From Pseudomonadota bacterium (GTDB lineage Bacteria; Myxococcota; UBA9042; PHBI01): a DNA stretch of 37,374 nt. Location: the NCBI GenBank assembly GCA_005772945.1, contig SXIE01000416.1, positions 1-37,374 on the forward strand, in the 5' to 3' direction. Below, one piece after another: positions 15,391-23,358 of this stretch; position 1 is the stretch's first letter; every line of letters begins with the position of its first letter. A program made the translations under genes and the position numbers. Under the pieces are notes generated by a model that had not been told where the DNA came from, did no database searches, and was given only the letters and a program-made list of their open reading frames with translations.

Positions 15391-16920
15391 GTGCGCGCGT
15401 TCATGCGCGAGCCTCGCGACCCGGCCGAGGCCCCCGTGACCACCACATCGCTCGCGTCGCTCTATCGCCCGTCGCTCGGACTCCTGACGGACCTCTACCA
15501 GCTCACGATGGTCTACGGCTATTGGCGCTCGGGGCTCGCCGAGCGCGAGGCCTGCTTCCAGCTCTTCTTCCGCAAGACCCCGTTCGGCGGCGGCTATGCG
15601 GTCGCGGCGGGGCTCGAGCCGGCGCTCGATTTTCTGACGGATCTGCGCTTCGACGCCTCCGATCTCGCCTACCTCGCGACGCTCCGCGGCAACGACGACA
15701 AGGCCCTCTTCCCGGCAGAATTCCTCGATGCGCTGGGCGCCCTGCACTTCACGTGTGACGTCGACGCGATCCCCGAGGGGACGCTCGCGTTCCCGCAGGA
15801 GCCGCTCCTGCGCGTGACCGGTCCGCTGCTTCAGGCGCAGCTCGTCGAGACGGCGCTGCTCACGATCTTGAACTTCCAGACCCTCATCGCGACCAAGGCC
15901 GCGCGCGTCGTCGAGGCGGCCGGCGACGGGCCGGTCCTAGAATTCGGACTGCGCCGCGCGCAGGGGATCGACGGCGGCCTCGCGGCCAGTCGCGCCGCCT
16001 ATCTGGGCGGGTGCGCGGCCACATCGAATGTGCTCGCCGGCAAGCTCCATGGGATCCCGGTGCGCGGCACGCACGCCCACGCGTGGGTCATGAGCTTCGA
16101 GAGCGAGCGCGAGTCGTTCGTCGCCTACGCGCGCGCGATGCCGAATAATTGCGTTTTTTTGGTCGACACGTTCGACACGGTCCAGGGCGTGAAGCACGCG
16201 ATCGAGGTGGGCCACGAGCTCCGCGCGAACGGCCACGAGATGGCCGGGATCCGCCTCGATTCGGGCGATCTGGCCGATCTCTCGCAGCGCGCGCGGACGC
16301 TCCTCGACGCCGCCGGGTTCCCGAAAGCGGCGGTCGTGGCGTCGAACGATCTCGACGAGACGCTCATCGAATCGCTCCGGCATCAGGGCGCCAAAATCGA
16401 CGTCTGGGGGGTCGGGACCAAGCTCGTGACCGCCTACGATCAGCCTGCGCTGGGTGGGGTCTACAAGCTGGCGGCGCTGCGCGATCCCGATGGCGCCTGG
16501 AACTACAAGATCAAATTGAGCGAGACGCCGGCGAAGGTGTCGACCCCGGGGATCCTGCAGGTGCGGCGCTACGAGAGCGATGCCGGATTCGTCGGCGATC
16601 TGATCTACGACGAGGCCCTCGGTGTCCCGACGGCGCCGTGCCTCGTGGACCCGCTCGACAGCACGTATCGCCGAACCTTCGACGCGGGTCAGATCGGCGT
16701 GGACCTTCTGAAACCCGCCTTGCGTAGGGGCGTGCGCGTGCTGCCGCCGGTGCCGCTGGCGACCCTGCGCGCGCACGCGCGGCACGAGCTGGCGCGCCTG
16801 CCGGCCGGCGTTCGGCGCTTCCTCAACCCGCATCGCTATCCGGTCGGGCTCGAGGAACGTCTCTTCCAGCGGCGCCAGGATCTGGTCCTCGCCGCGCGCA
16901 CGCGCGAGAGCCACCCGTGA
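15391..16920 (+). CDS. pncB: Nicotinate phosphoribosyltransferase
   Basis: A 509-residue enzyme that makes nicotinate mononucleotide from nicotinate and PRPP with ATP, the first step of the Preiss-Handler salvage route to NAD. Seen motifs: LLTDLYQLTM near the N-terminus, FRKTPFGGGYAVAAG, EFGLRRAQG, the loop GTHAHAWVMSF that carries the phosphorylated His of the family, and RLDSGDL. Length fits the family. I chose GTG 15391 because AGGTAGG lies 7 nt before it; an in-frame ATG at 15403 and GTG at 15436 are alternatives. It is followed after 19 bp by nadE, the last step of the same route, so this is a functional pair. Confidence 0.93.
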   Translation: MRAFMREPRDPAEAPVTTTSLASLYRPSLGLLTDLYQLTMVYGYWRSGLAEREACFQLFFRKTPFGGGYAVAAGLEPALDFLTDLRFDASDLAYLATLRGNDDKALFPAEFLDALGALHFTCDVDAIPEGTLAFPQEPLLRVTGPLLQAQLVETALLTILNFQTLIATKAARVVEAAGDGPVLEFGLRRAQGIDGGLAASRAAYLGGCAATSNVLAGKLHGIPVRGTHAHAWVMSFESERESFVAYARAMPNNCVFLVDTFDTVQGVKHAIEVGHELRANGHEMAGIRLDSGDLADLSQRARTLLDAAGFPKAAVVASNDLDETLIESLRHQGAKIDVWGVGTKLVTAYDQPALGGVYKLAALRDPDGAWNYKIKLSETPAKVSTPGILQVRRYESDAGFVGDLIYDEALGVPTAPCLVDPLDSTYRRTFDAGQIGVDLLKPALRRGVRVLPPVPLATLRAHARHELARLPAGVRRFLNPHRYPVGLEERLFQRRQDLVLAARTRESHP

Positions 16921-16939
16921 TGAGGACAAGGCAAATTCC

Positions 16940-19036
16940 ATGAAGAACGTCCGCGTCGCCGCTGCCGTCCTGAACCTGACGCCGCTCGCCTGGGACACCA
17001 ACAAGGCGCTCATCGTGGCCGCCATCCGTGCGGCGAAGGCGCGTGGGGTCAGTGTTTTGTGCCTGCCCGAGCTGTGTATCCCGGCCTACGGATGTCAGGA
17101 CGCGTTTCACTCGCCGAGCGTGCATCGCATGGCGTGGACCGTGCTCGTCGAGGACATCCTGCCCGAGACGCACGGCATCGCCGTGAGCGTCGGCCTGCCC
17201 GTCGTTTATCGCAACGCGATCTTCAATGCCGTCGCGCTCTGCGCCAATGGGCGCGTCGCGGGCCTGGTCGCGAAGCGCTTCCTCGCGGGCGACGGCGTGC
17301 ATTACGAGCCACGGTGGTTCAAGCCATGGCCGTCCGAGGTCGTCGGGACGTTCGAGCCGCCGGAGGTCGGGCTGACACCGGCCGCGCGCGAAGGGGCTCC
17401 AGGCGCACTTGGCGAGGTCGTCGCGGGCAAGCGCTCCGCGCTCTTCGCGAACGACATCCCTATCGGCGACCTCTATTTCGACGTCGGCGGAGTGAGGATC
17501 GGATTCGAGATCTGCGAGGACGCATGGGTCGCACAGCGGCCTGGATCGGTCCTCTCCGGGCACGGCGTCGACATCATCTTGAACCCGTCGGCGAGCCACT
17601 TTGCCTTCGGTAAGCTCGAGGTCCGCAAGCGCTTCGTCATCGAGGGCTCGCGCGCCTTCGGCGTGACGTACGTCTACTCGAACCTGCTCGGCTGCGAAGA
17701 GGGGCGCACGATCTATGACGGCGGCGCGATGATCGCGACGCAGGGGCGGCTCGTGGCGGTCGGCGAGCGCTTCGCCTTCGCCGATTGGCAGCTCACCGAG
17801 GCGGTCGTCGACATCGAGCAGACCCGCATGATCCAAGGCTGGACGAGCAGCTTCCGGCCGCGCTTCGACGAGCGCGTCGGCGCATGCGTGCAGGTCCCAT
17901 TCGCGTGGCCGGACATCGCGCCGGAGGCGGAGCACGTGACGCCGGTCGCGGCCTGGGAGTCGTCGCCGCACCGCAAAGAGGAAGAGTTCTGGCGCGCGCT
18001 CAGCCTCGCCCTGTTCGACTACATGCGGCGGAGCGCCTCCCGTGGGTTTGTCGTCAGCCTCTCGGGGGGCGCGGACTCGGCCGTCTGCGCGGCGCTCGTG
18101 AACCTGATGGCGCTGCGCGCCGAGCGCGAGCTGGGGCTCGCGGGGCTCAAGGCCAGGCTCGCGTACGATGCGCGGCTCGGGCCCGCGGAGAACGTGGCCG
18201 CGCTGATGCCGCTCCTGCTCGTGACGGCCTATCAGGCGACCGAGAACAGCTCCGAGGTGACACGCAACGCGGCGCGCGTGGTCGCCGCCGCGGTCGGGGC
18301 CGACCACCACGAGCTCGACGTCGACGCGCTCGGCAAGGGCTACGTCCGTATGATCGAGGGCGCGATCGGGCGGCCGCTGACGTGGGCCACCGACGATGTG
18401 ACGCTGCAGAACATCCAGGCGCGCGTCCGCGCTCCGAGCGTGTGGATGTTCGCGAACCTGCGCGGGGCCCTGCTCATTGCAACCTCGAATCGGTCCGAGG
18501 CGGCCGTGGGCTATACGACCATGGACGGCGACTGCGCCGGCGGGCTCGCGCCGATCGCCGGGGTCGACAAGGCGTTCATCCGGCGCTGGCTGCGCTGGCT
18601 CGAGACGACCGGGCCCGATGGGTTCGGGCCCATGCCGGCCATGCGCGCGATCAACGTGCAGCAGCCGACGGCCGAGCTGCGACCAGCCGCCGCGAGCCAG
18701 ACCGACGAGGCCGATCTGATGCCCTACGACCTCCTCGATGCGGTCGAGCGCGCGGCGATTCGCGACAAGCAGGATCCACTCGAAACGTACCGGCTGATGC
18801 GCGTGCAATTCCCGCAGTATGCGCCGGCGGATTTGGTGGTCTGGGTCGAGCGCTTCTTCAAGCTCTGGTGCCGCAACCAGTGGAAGCGCGAGCGCTACGC
18901 GCCGTCCTTCCACCTCGACGACGAGAACCTGGATCCCAAGACGTGGTGCCGCTTTCCCATCCTCTCGGGCGGCTTTACGCGCGAGCTGCGCGAGCTCCGC
19001 GCCTGGGTCGCCGCCCACGAGCCACAGCCTTCCTAG
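16940..19036 (+). CDS. nadE: Glutamine-dependent NAD+ synthetase
   Basis: A 698-residue two-domain enzyme. The N-terminal nitrilase-type glutaminase domain has the triad Glu44 (CLPELC), Lys112 (LVAKRFL) and Cys192 (GFEICEDAW), and releases ammonia from glutamine. The C-terminal domain (from about 345) has the ATP pyrophosphatase motif SLSGGADS (373-380) and amidates nicotinate adenine dinucleotide to NAD+. Further typical parts are TSNRSEAAVGY and FELPAEL-like INVQQPTAELRP. The size matches the bacterial long form. It is co-oriented with pncB 19 bp upstream. The missing middle step (nadD) is not in the window. Confidence 0.94.
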   Translation: MKNVRVAAAVLNLTPLAWDTNKALIVAAIRAAKARGVSVLCLPELCIPAYGCQDAFHSPSVHRMAWTVLVEDILPETHGIAVSVGLPVVYRNAIFNAVALCANGRVAGLVAKRFLAGDGVHYEPRWFKPWPSEVVGTFEPPEVGLTPAAREGAPGALGEVVAGKRSALFANDIPIGDLYFDVGGVRIGFEICEDAWVAQRPGSVLSGHGVDIILNPSASHFAFGKLEVRKRFVIEGSRAFGVTYVYSNLLGCEEGRTIYDGGAMIATQGRLVAVGERFAFADWQLTEAVVDIEQTRMIQGWTSSFRPRFDERVGACVQVPFAWPDIAPEAEHVTPVAAWESSPHRKEEEFWRALSLALFDYMRRSASRGFVVSLSGGADSAVCAALVNLMALRAERELGLAGLKARLAYDARLGPAENVAALMPLLLVTAYQATENSSEVTRNAARVVAAAVGADHHELDVDALGKGYVRMIEGAIGRPLTWATDDVTLQNIQARVRAPSVWMFANLRGALLIATSNRSEAAVGYTTMDGDCAGGLAPIAGVDKAFIRRWLRWLETTGPDGFGPMPAMRAINVQQPTAELRPAAASQTDEADLMPYDLLDAVERAAIRDKQDPLETYRLMRVQFPQYAPADLVVWVERFFKLWCRNQWKRERYAPSFHLDDENLDPKTWCRFPILSGGFTRELRELRAWVAAHEPQPS

Positions 19037-19051
19037 ATAGTTGGTGTACAA

Positions 19052-19537
19052 ATGAATTCGGAACCGCTCGCCCACCCGGATCCCATCGCCGACCACCGCC
19101 GCGCGACTACCGAGGACGTACCCGCGATCCTGCGCATGATGGAGGTCTTCAACCACGAGGAGCTCATCGCCTTCACGCCCGACAAGCTCGCGCGCGGACT
19201 CGCGGCGCTCCTGGCGCACCCGGAGTATGGCTTCGTGCTCATCGCCGAGATCGGCGGGGTCCCGGCCGGCTACGCCGTGCTCGCCTACAGCTTCGACATC
19301 GAATACGGCGGGCGCGATGTCTTTCTCAACGAGCTCTTCGTCGTCCCGCGCCATCGCTCGCGCGGCGTCGGCAACGAGCTCCTCCGAGCCGCCACGGCGG
19401 CCGTCCAGGCCGAGGGCTGCCACGCCATGCACCTCATCGTGCGACCCGAGAACCCGGGCGCGCAGCGGCTCTATCGGCGCGACGGCTTCCGCTTCGATCC
19501 ACGCCTCTTCATGACGAAGCACCTGGGCGAGGTCTAA
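19052..19537 (+). CDS. GNAT family N-acetyltransferase
   Basis: A 161-residue single-domain acetyltransferase. The acetyl-CoA fold is evident: AEIGGVPAGYAVLAY (strands 2-4), LNELFVVPRHRSRGVGNELL with the RSRGVG pyrophosphate loop (about 106-111), and VRPENPGAQRLYRRDGF near the C-terminus. The acceptor substrate is not predictable; the last motif resembles amino-group or small-amine acetyltransferases. The ATG at 19052 lies 15 bp after nadE with no strong ribosome site, so translational linkage to nadE is likely. Confidence 0.88.
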   Translation: MNSEPLAHPDPIADHRRATTEDVPAILRMMEVFNHEELIAFTPDKLARGLAALLAHPEYGFVLIAEIGGVPAGYAVLAYSFDIEYGGRDVFLNELFVVPRHRSRGVGNELLRAATAAVQAEGCHAMHLIVRPENPGAQRLYRRDGFRFDPRLFMTKHLGEV

Positions 19538-19545
19538 GCAACGGA

Positions 19546-19609
19546 CGCGTGCTGGAGCGCAGCGACGGCACAGCGTCGGAGGCGAAGCCTCCGAAGGAGC
19601 GTGCGGAGC
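19546..19609 (+). repeat. Short dispersed repeat, copy B (intergenic)
   Basis: This copy matches 3903-3966 at 56 of 64 positions. It contains a perfect hairpin, TCGGAGGC-GAA-GCCTCCGA (19576-19594), and short outer arms CGTGCT/AGCACG (19548-19553 and 19607-19612). It starts 8 bp after the GNAT stop and lies in front of the terminator of the opposite-strand lipoprotein gene. The shape is that of a REP-like palindromic element. No transposase is nearby. Confidence 0.75.
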
Positions 19610-19626
19610 ACGTCAGCTAGAAACAA

Positions 19627-19652
19627 GAGAGCCCAGCCGAAGCCGGGCTCTC
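19627..19652 (-). terminator. Rho-independent terminator of the lipoprotein gene
   Basis: Read on the minus strand, an 11-bp stem with one G-T pair closes a TTCG tetraloop (GAGAGCCCGGC-TTCG-GCTGGGCTCTC in two arms) and is followed by TTGTTTCT. The C(UUCG)G loop is a known very stable RNA fold. It lies about 70 bp after the stop of the minus-strand lipoprotein gene. On the plus strand the stem has no T run. Confidence 0.8.
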
Positions 19653-19721
19653 CTCGCTCAGACCTGCGCCTTCGCTAGGACCTCGTCGCGGGCAAGCGCG
19701 GTGCGCACTTCGCGAGCGACG

Positions 19722-21131
19722 TCACTCCCACTTCACGTCCGGGCACAGCTGCGCCATGCCCTGCTTCGAGGCGTTCAGCGCCTCCTTGCAGCCGGTCGCC
19801 AGTGCGCCCTTGGCCGCGTCGCCCGTGGCGGCCGCCTTCACCCACGCATCGACCACCTCTTTCATCGCGGTCTGCGCCGCGCCCCGCCCGGCCTCGGGCA
19901 TCTTGTCGACGCACGCCGTCATCGCCTTGACGTAGGCATCGCACTCCGCGACCCCGATCGCCGCACCGGTCGGTGCCTCCGGAGGCTTCTCGGCCGCGCC
20001 GCCGAGGAGCCCGAGCTGCGCGAAGGCCTCCAGCTGATTCGCATACGAGTGGTAGCTCTTCATCTTGCCACCGGCGAACTGCGCGAAGCCGAGCGCATGC
20101 ACCGTCACCTTGACCGGCGCCGCATCGGGCTTGCCCGGGACCTTCACCGAGAGCGTGTTGACCTCGCGCGTCACGACCCAATCTCCGACCGAGATCGCCT
20201 CCTCCGCCTTGGTCTCGAAGTCGGGTGACTCCGTGAGCATCGCCTTCAGGTATCCAACCGCAGCCTCGACGCCCGTCTGCTTCTCGTCCGAATTCGGGTC
20301 GTACATGACGAAGTCATCGGCAAACGCCGCCTTGGCAGCCGCCTCGACCTGGTCGAGCTTCATCTTGGCGGTGAAGGCCGCCACCGCGTCGAGGTTCGCC
20401 TGGACCGCCTCGCCCTTGACGACTTCGCTCGTCTCGGGCCACGCCGCATAGGCGATCGGCGCGGCCGGATCCTGGCCCGGGAGCTTGCCGAGCTGGGTCA
20501 GCTCGAGCGCGTTGTCGAGGAAGTGCAGCGCCTCGTGGATCTTGCCGTCGTCGCCAAAGCGCAGGACGAACCCGGCCGCGACACTGCGCTTCTTGCCCTT
20601 GGCGGCCTCGTCACCCTCGCCATTGTGCGTGCCCTGCGACACGACCTCGGCCACGACGGTGTTGCCCGACACCAGGACCCGCGCGGCCTTGTACTTCATG
20701 TCCGGGAACTGCGTGAGCGACTTGCGCAGCGCGTCGACGAGCGCCTGGCGCCCGTTGAGCACGATGTCGCCGGGGACGCCGACGGGCACGAACTTCACGT
20801 CGTCGGCGAAGATGGCGAGCGCCTCTTCGATCTTGCCGAGGCTGGCAGCCTCGAAGATCGCCTGCACCGCCGCACCCTTGTCGGCATTGACCGGGTTATC
20901 GGGTGGCTTGGTGGCGTCGGCTGTGTTGTCGACGGCCCCACCCGCATCGGCCTCGGGCGGCGTGGTCTCGGGGGGCTTGGTCTCGGGCGGGGCTCCGGCG
21001 TCGGGAGCGGCGGCGGTCGGCGCGGCGGTCGAGACGACAGCGGTGCCCGCGTCGGCACCGGCAGGACCCTTCTTCCCGCACGCCCCGAGCGACAGCCCCA
21101 ATGCCACCAGCGCGAATGAAATCAAACGCAT
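19722..21131 (-). CDS. Lipoprotein with two NTF2/SnoaL-like domains and a Cys-containing tail
   Basis: A 469-residue lipoprotein. The signal peptide MRLISFALVALGLSLGAC gives lipobox LGAC with Cys18. A Pro/Glu/Thr/Ala-rich linker (about 20-85) leads to two tandem SnoaL/NTF2-like domains: the first near 90-215 (AIFEAASLGKIEEALAIFADD), the second near 235-385 (AAKAAFADDFVMYDPNS). The C-terminal 75 residues form a helical domain with four Cys (ECDAYVKAMTAC, then GCKEAL and QLCPD). SnoaL-like domains bind or turn over small hydrophobic molecules in many proteins; no role is known here. The start at 21131 has GGAGGAAGAG directly upstream, which settles it against the longer open frame. A strong terminator lies downstream. 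Confidence 0.85.
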   Translation of the reverse strand: MRLISFALVALGLSLGACGKKGPAGADAGTAVVSTAAPTAAAPDAGAPPETKPPETTPPEADAGGAVDNTADATKPPDNPVNADKGAAVQAIFEAASLGKIEEALAIFADDVKFVPVGVPGDIVLNGRQALVDALRKSLTQFPDMKYKAARVLVSGNTVVAEVVSQGTHNGEGDEAAKGKKRSVAAGFVLRFGDDGKIHEALHFLDNALELTQLGKLPGQDPAAPIAYAAWPETSEVVKGEAVQANLDAVAAFTAKMKLDQVEAAAKAAFADDFVMYDPNSDEKQTGVEAAVGYLKAMLTESPDFETKAEEAISVGDWVVTREVNTLSVKVPGKPDAAPVKVTVHALGFAQFAGGKMKSYHSYANQLEAFAQLGLLGGAAEKPPEAPTGAAIGVAECDAYVKAMTACVDKMPEAGRGAAQTAMKEVVDAWVKAAATGDAAKGALATGCKEALNASKQGMAQLCPDVKWE

Positions 21132-21296
21132 GCTCTTCCTCCAGAAGATGGGTCTCGATCCTGATGAGCGCGAGCGCCCCGTTGCCCACGAGGCAACCGG
21201 CAAAGCCGCAGCACAGGCCGCGGGGGGACGCTCGGCGACGACCCGTGGGTCGTGAAGGCGACCTCTACGCGGGGTCGATCGGGATGGCAAGAAGAC

Positions 21297-21314
21297 TGTG
21301 AAAATGTTTTCACA
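21297..21314. promoter_or_regulatory. Perfect 18-bp palindrome, candidate operator
   Basis: TGTGAAAA-TG-TTTTCACA is a perfect AT-rich dyad in an otherwise GC-rich 288-bp gap between the kamA stop and the lipoprotein start (21131). A second small dyad, CCGCAT-AAC-ATGCGG, lies at 21328-21342. The first looks like a binding site for a dimeric regulator of the lipoprotein gene, about 165 bp upstream of its start. It might instead be part of the kamA transcript end. The regulator is unknown. Confidence 0.5.
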
Positions 21315-21419
21315 CCACGTTGATCACCCGCATAACATGCGGACCATGAGCGCCACCCTGACTACACACCGGATGATCCCCCTCTCTCGAGAGGGACCGG
21401 TCCTCGGTGCGCGACGGGG

Positions 21420-22811
21420 TCAGATCTGCCAGCGCCGCGCCTTGGCCAGCGCGTCGTGGATCATCTGGTGCCGGATCCGCTCGTCGCGCCACGCCTCGCG
21501 CATGTGCGGCGAGAGCTCGGCGAGCGGATCGAAGTAGGTGAAGAGGCGCCCCTCTTTGACCGCCGGCGCCGAGTACACGGAGATCCCGCTCTCTTGATCG
21601 TAGTGCTCGAAGCTGTGTGCGTCGCGCTTGCCGCCGCCGCCGAGCGCGTCGACGACGAAGGTCGGCGTGTTGAAGCCGGCCTGGGCACCGCGCAGGCGCT
21701 TCTCGAGTTTGACCGCGGTCGCGACGGTCGTGCGCAGCGTCTCGACGCCCTTCACCAGGTCGTGGACGTACACGTAATAAGGATGGACGTTCATGGCGCT
21801 GAGGCGGCGCGCGAGCAGGATCTGGGCGTCCGCGGTGTCGTTGACGCCGCGCTGCAAGACGCTCTGGTTGCGGACGTAGATGCCGCGGTCGAACAGCACG
21901 CGCGCCGCGTCCTCGGAGAATCCGGTCGCCTCGTTGGCGTGGTTGAAGTGGGTGTGGACGACGACGTCCTTGCCGAGCTTCTTGGCGCGCGCGTGGACCT
22001 GCGTCAGCGCCTCGAGCCACGGGTCGCCGGCCTTGATGCGCATGGGCAAGACCGCCAAGCCCTTGGTCGCGAAGCGGAAGCGCCGGATGTGCGGGATGTC
22101 GATGAGGGCGTTGCCGATCTCCAAGAGCTGCTGCGGTTTGAGGCGGTACGCGTCGCCACCGGAGACGACGACGTCCTCGAGCTCGACGCGCTCGCGCATG
22201 TACTGGAAGGCGCGCTGCCAGCGGTCGTCGTCGGCGCGCAGGTGGACTTTTTCGACGCTGTCGGTGTCGAGTCCGACCGCGTAACTGCGCGTGCAGAAAC
22301 GGCAATAGACCGGGCACGTGTCGAGCGCCAGGAACAGCGCCTTGTCGGGGTAGCGATGGGTCAGGCCGGGGACGGGCGCGTCGCCCTGCTCGTGCAGCGA
22401 GTCGAGCGTCAGCATCGGATGGTCGGGCTCGACCTCGGATCCGAGCGGCAGGAACTGGCGCCGGATGGGGTCGCTGAAGGGGTCGTTCCAGTCGATGAGC
22501 GACATCAGATAGGGGCTGATGCGGACGGCCATCGGCGCCATCGCGAAGCCCGCCTCGATGTCGGCGACGAACGCGTCGGAGACCAGCTCGCGCACGGTCT
22601 GGACGAGCTTCTTGGTGCTCGTGATGGCGTTCTTTTCCTGCCAGTTGTAGTCGCCGAACTCGGCGGCGTCGACCTCAGCCCAGGCGGGGATCTTGCGCCA
22701 GTACTCGTCGCGCCGGAACTCGCGGTGCTTGAGGCTGGCGGGGTCGACCTTGGGCTTGAGGTGCACGATCGGCTGGCCAGCGGCGGGCGGATTCGGGGAG
22801 TCGAGGCTCAT
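21420..22811 (-). CDS. kamA: Lysine 2,3-aminomutase
   Basis: A 463-residue radical-SAM, PLP-dependent enzyme that interconverts L-lysine and beta-lysine. The cluster motif is CPVYCRFC (Cys166, Cys170, Cys173). TPTFVVDALGGGGK carries the PLP lysine at Lys395. In the Clostridium enzyme Asp293 and Asp330 hold the side-chain amine of lysine and Lys337 binds PLP. Here Asp351, Asp388 and Lys395 have exactly the same spacing (37 and 7), which favours lysine over glutamate as substrate. The start at 22811 has GAGGAG 7 nt upstream. It stands alone; there is no beta-lysine acetyltransferase (ablB) or lysine fermentation gene beside it. The GNAT at 19052 is not adjacent and runs the other way. Confidence 0.9.
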   Translation of the reverse strand: MSLDSPNPPAAGQPIVHLKPKVDPASLKHREFRRDEYWRKIPAWAEVDAAEFGDYNWQEKNAITSTKKLVQTVRELVSDAFVADIEAGFAMAPMAVRISPYLMSLIDWNDPFSDPIRRQFLPLGSEVEPDHPMLTLDSLHEQGDAPVPGLTHRYPDKALFLALDTCPVYCRFCTRSYAVGLDTDSVEKVHLRADDDRWQRAFQYMRERVELEDVVVSGGDAYRLKPQQLLEIGNALIDIPHIRRFRFATKGLAVLPMRIKAGDPWLEALTQVHARAKKLGKDVVVHTHFNHANEATGFSEDAARVLFDRGIYVRNQSVLQRGVNDTADAQILLARRLSAMNVHPYYVYVHDLVKGVETLRTTVATAVKLEKRLRGAQAGFNTPTFVVDALGGGGKRDAHSFEHYDQESGISVYSAPAVKEGRLFTYFDPLAELSPHMREAWRDERIRHQMIHDALAKARRWQI

Positions 22812-23358
22812 GAATTCACTCCTCGCGCGAGCGCGGTGCGCGGGCGCGGAATCGGGGTTCGGGGTGTGGTTCGAGGCGGGTCGCCGCTCGGAGGCTCATC
22901 GCGAAGGCCCGGCCGGGCCCTTAGGGCCGTTGCCGGGCTGCCCGCGAGACTGCAGCACGAGGCCGGTCACGGGCAGGTCAGCGGACCGGACAGTCGGGTT
23001 GGTGCAAGACGGCGATGCCAAACCACATAGCGGGCGGATTGTCGGCGCGACGCGAGCGAAAAGCAAGGTTCGCGCGTGCCTCGTGCCTCGAGGCGGGTAA
23101 TGGGGTTGGGGCCCCATGGTCCTCGCGAAGCGAGTCTCGCGAAGCGAGGCGGGTAATGGGGTTGGGGCCCCATGGTCCTCGCGAAGCGAGTCTCGTGCCT
23201 CGAGGCGGGTAATGGGGTTGGGGCCCCATGGTCCTCGCGCAGCGAGTCTCGCGAAGCGAGGCGGGTAATGGGGTTGGGGCCCCATGGTCCTCGCGAAGCG
23301 AGTCTCGCCCCTCCCCAAGCGCGCGCGAATCTGACATGGTTCCCGCCCGGAGGAGACA
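22812..23358. other. Divergent intergenic region with tandem repeats
   Basis: This 547-bp gap between leftward kamA and the rightward dienoyl-CoA-isomerase-like gene has no credible gene. It holds a GC palindrome, GGCCCGGCCGGGCC (22906-22919), and a tandem repeat array (23090-23307). Open frames crossing the array are repetitive translations of the repeat. Promoters for both flanking genes should be here but are not obvious. Confidence 0.7.
23090..23307. repeat. Tandem array of a 56-bp unit with alternating unit ends
   Basis: Four head-to-tail units start at 23090, 23146, 23202 and 23258, an exact 56-bp period; the last lacks its final 6 bp. Each unit has ATGGGG-TTGGGG-CCCCAT, the self-complementary GGGGCCCC, and the hairpin CTCGC-GAA-GCGAG. 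The units are almost identical, with one base change in unit 3, except for the last six bases. Units 1 and 3 end CGAAGC, forming a second GAA hairpin with the next unit; unit 2 and the flank before unit 1 end TGCCTC. The array therefore has a higher-order period of 112 bp. It has no spacers, so it is not a CRISPR array. Confidence 0.93.

Noticed and set aside
16823..19522. An 899-residue open frame on the minus strand
   Set aside because: It is antisense to the intact nadE gene and the pncB end. Its translation is compositionally odd (Arg/Asp/His-rich) with no motif. Long stop-free antisense frames are expected at this GC content.
23090..23307. CRISPR array
   Set aside because: The 56-bp units are contiguous without variable spacers, and no cas gene is in the window.
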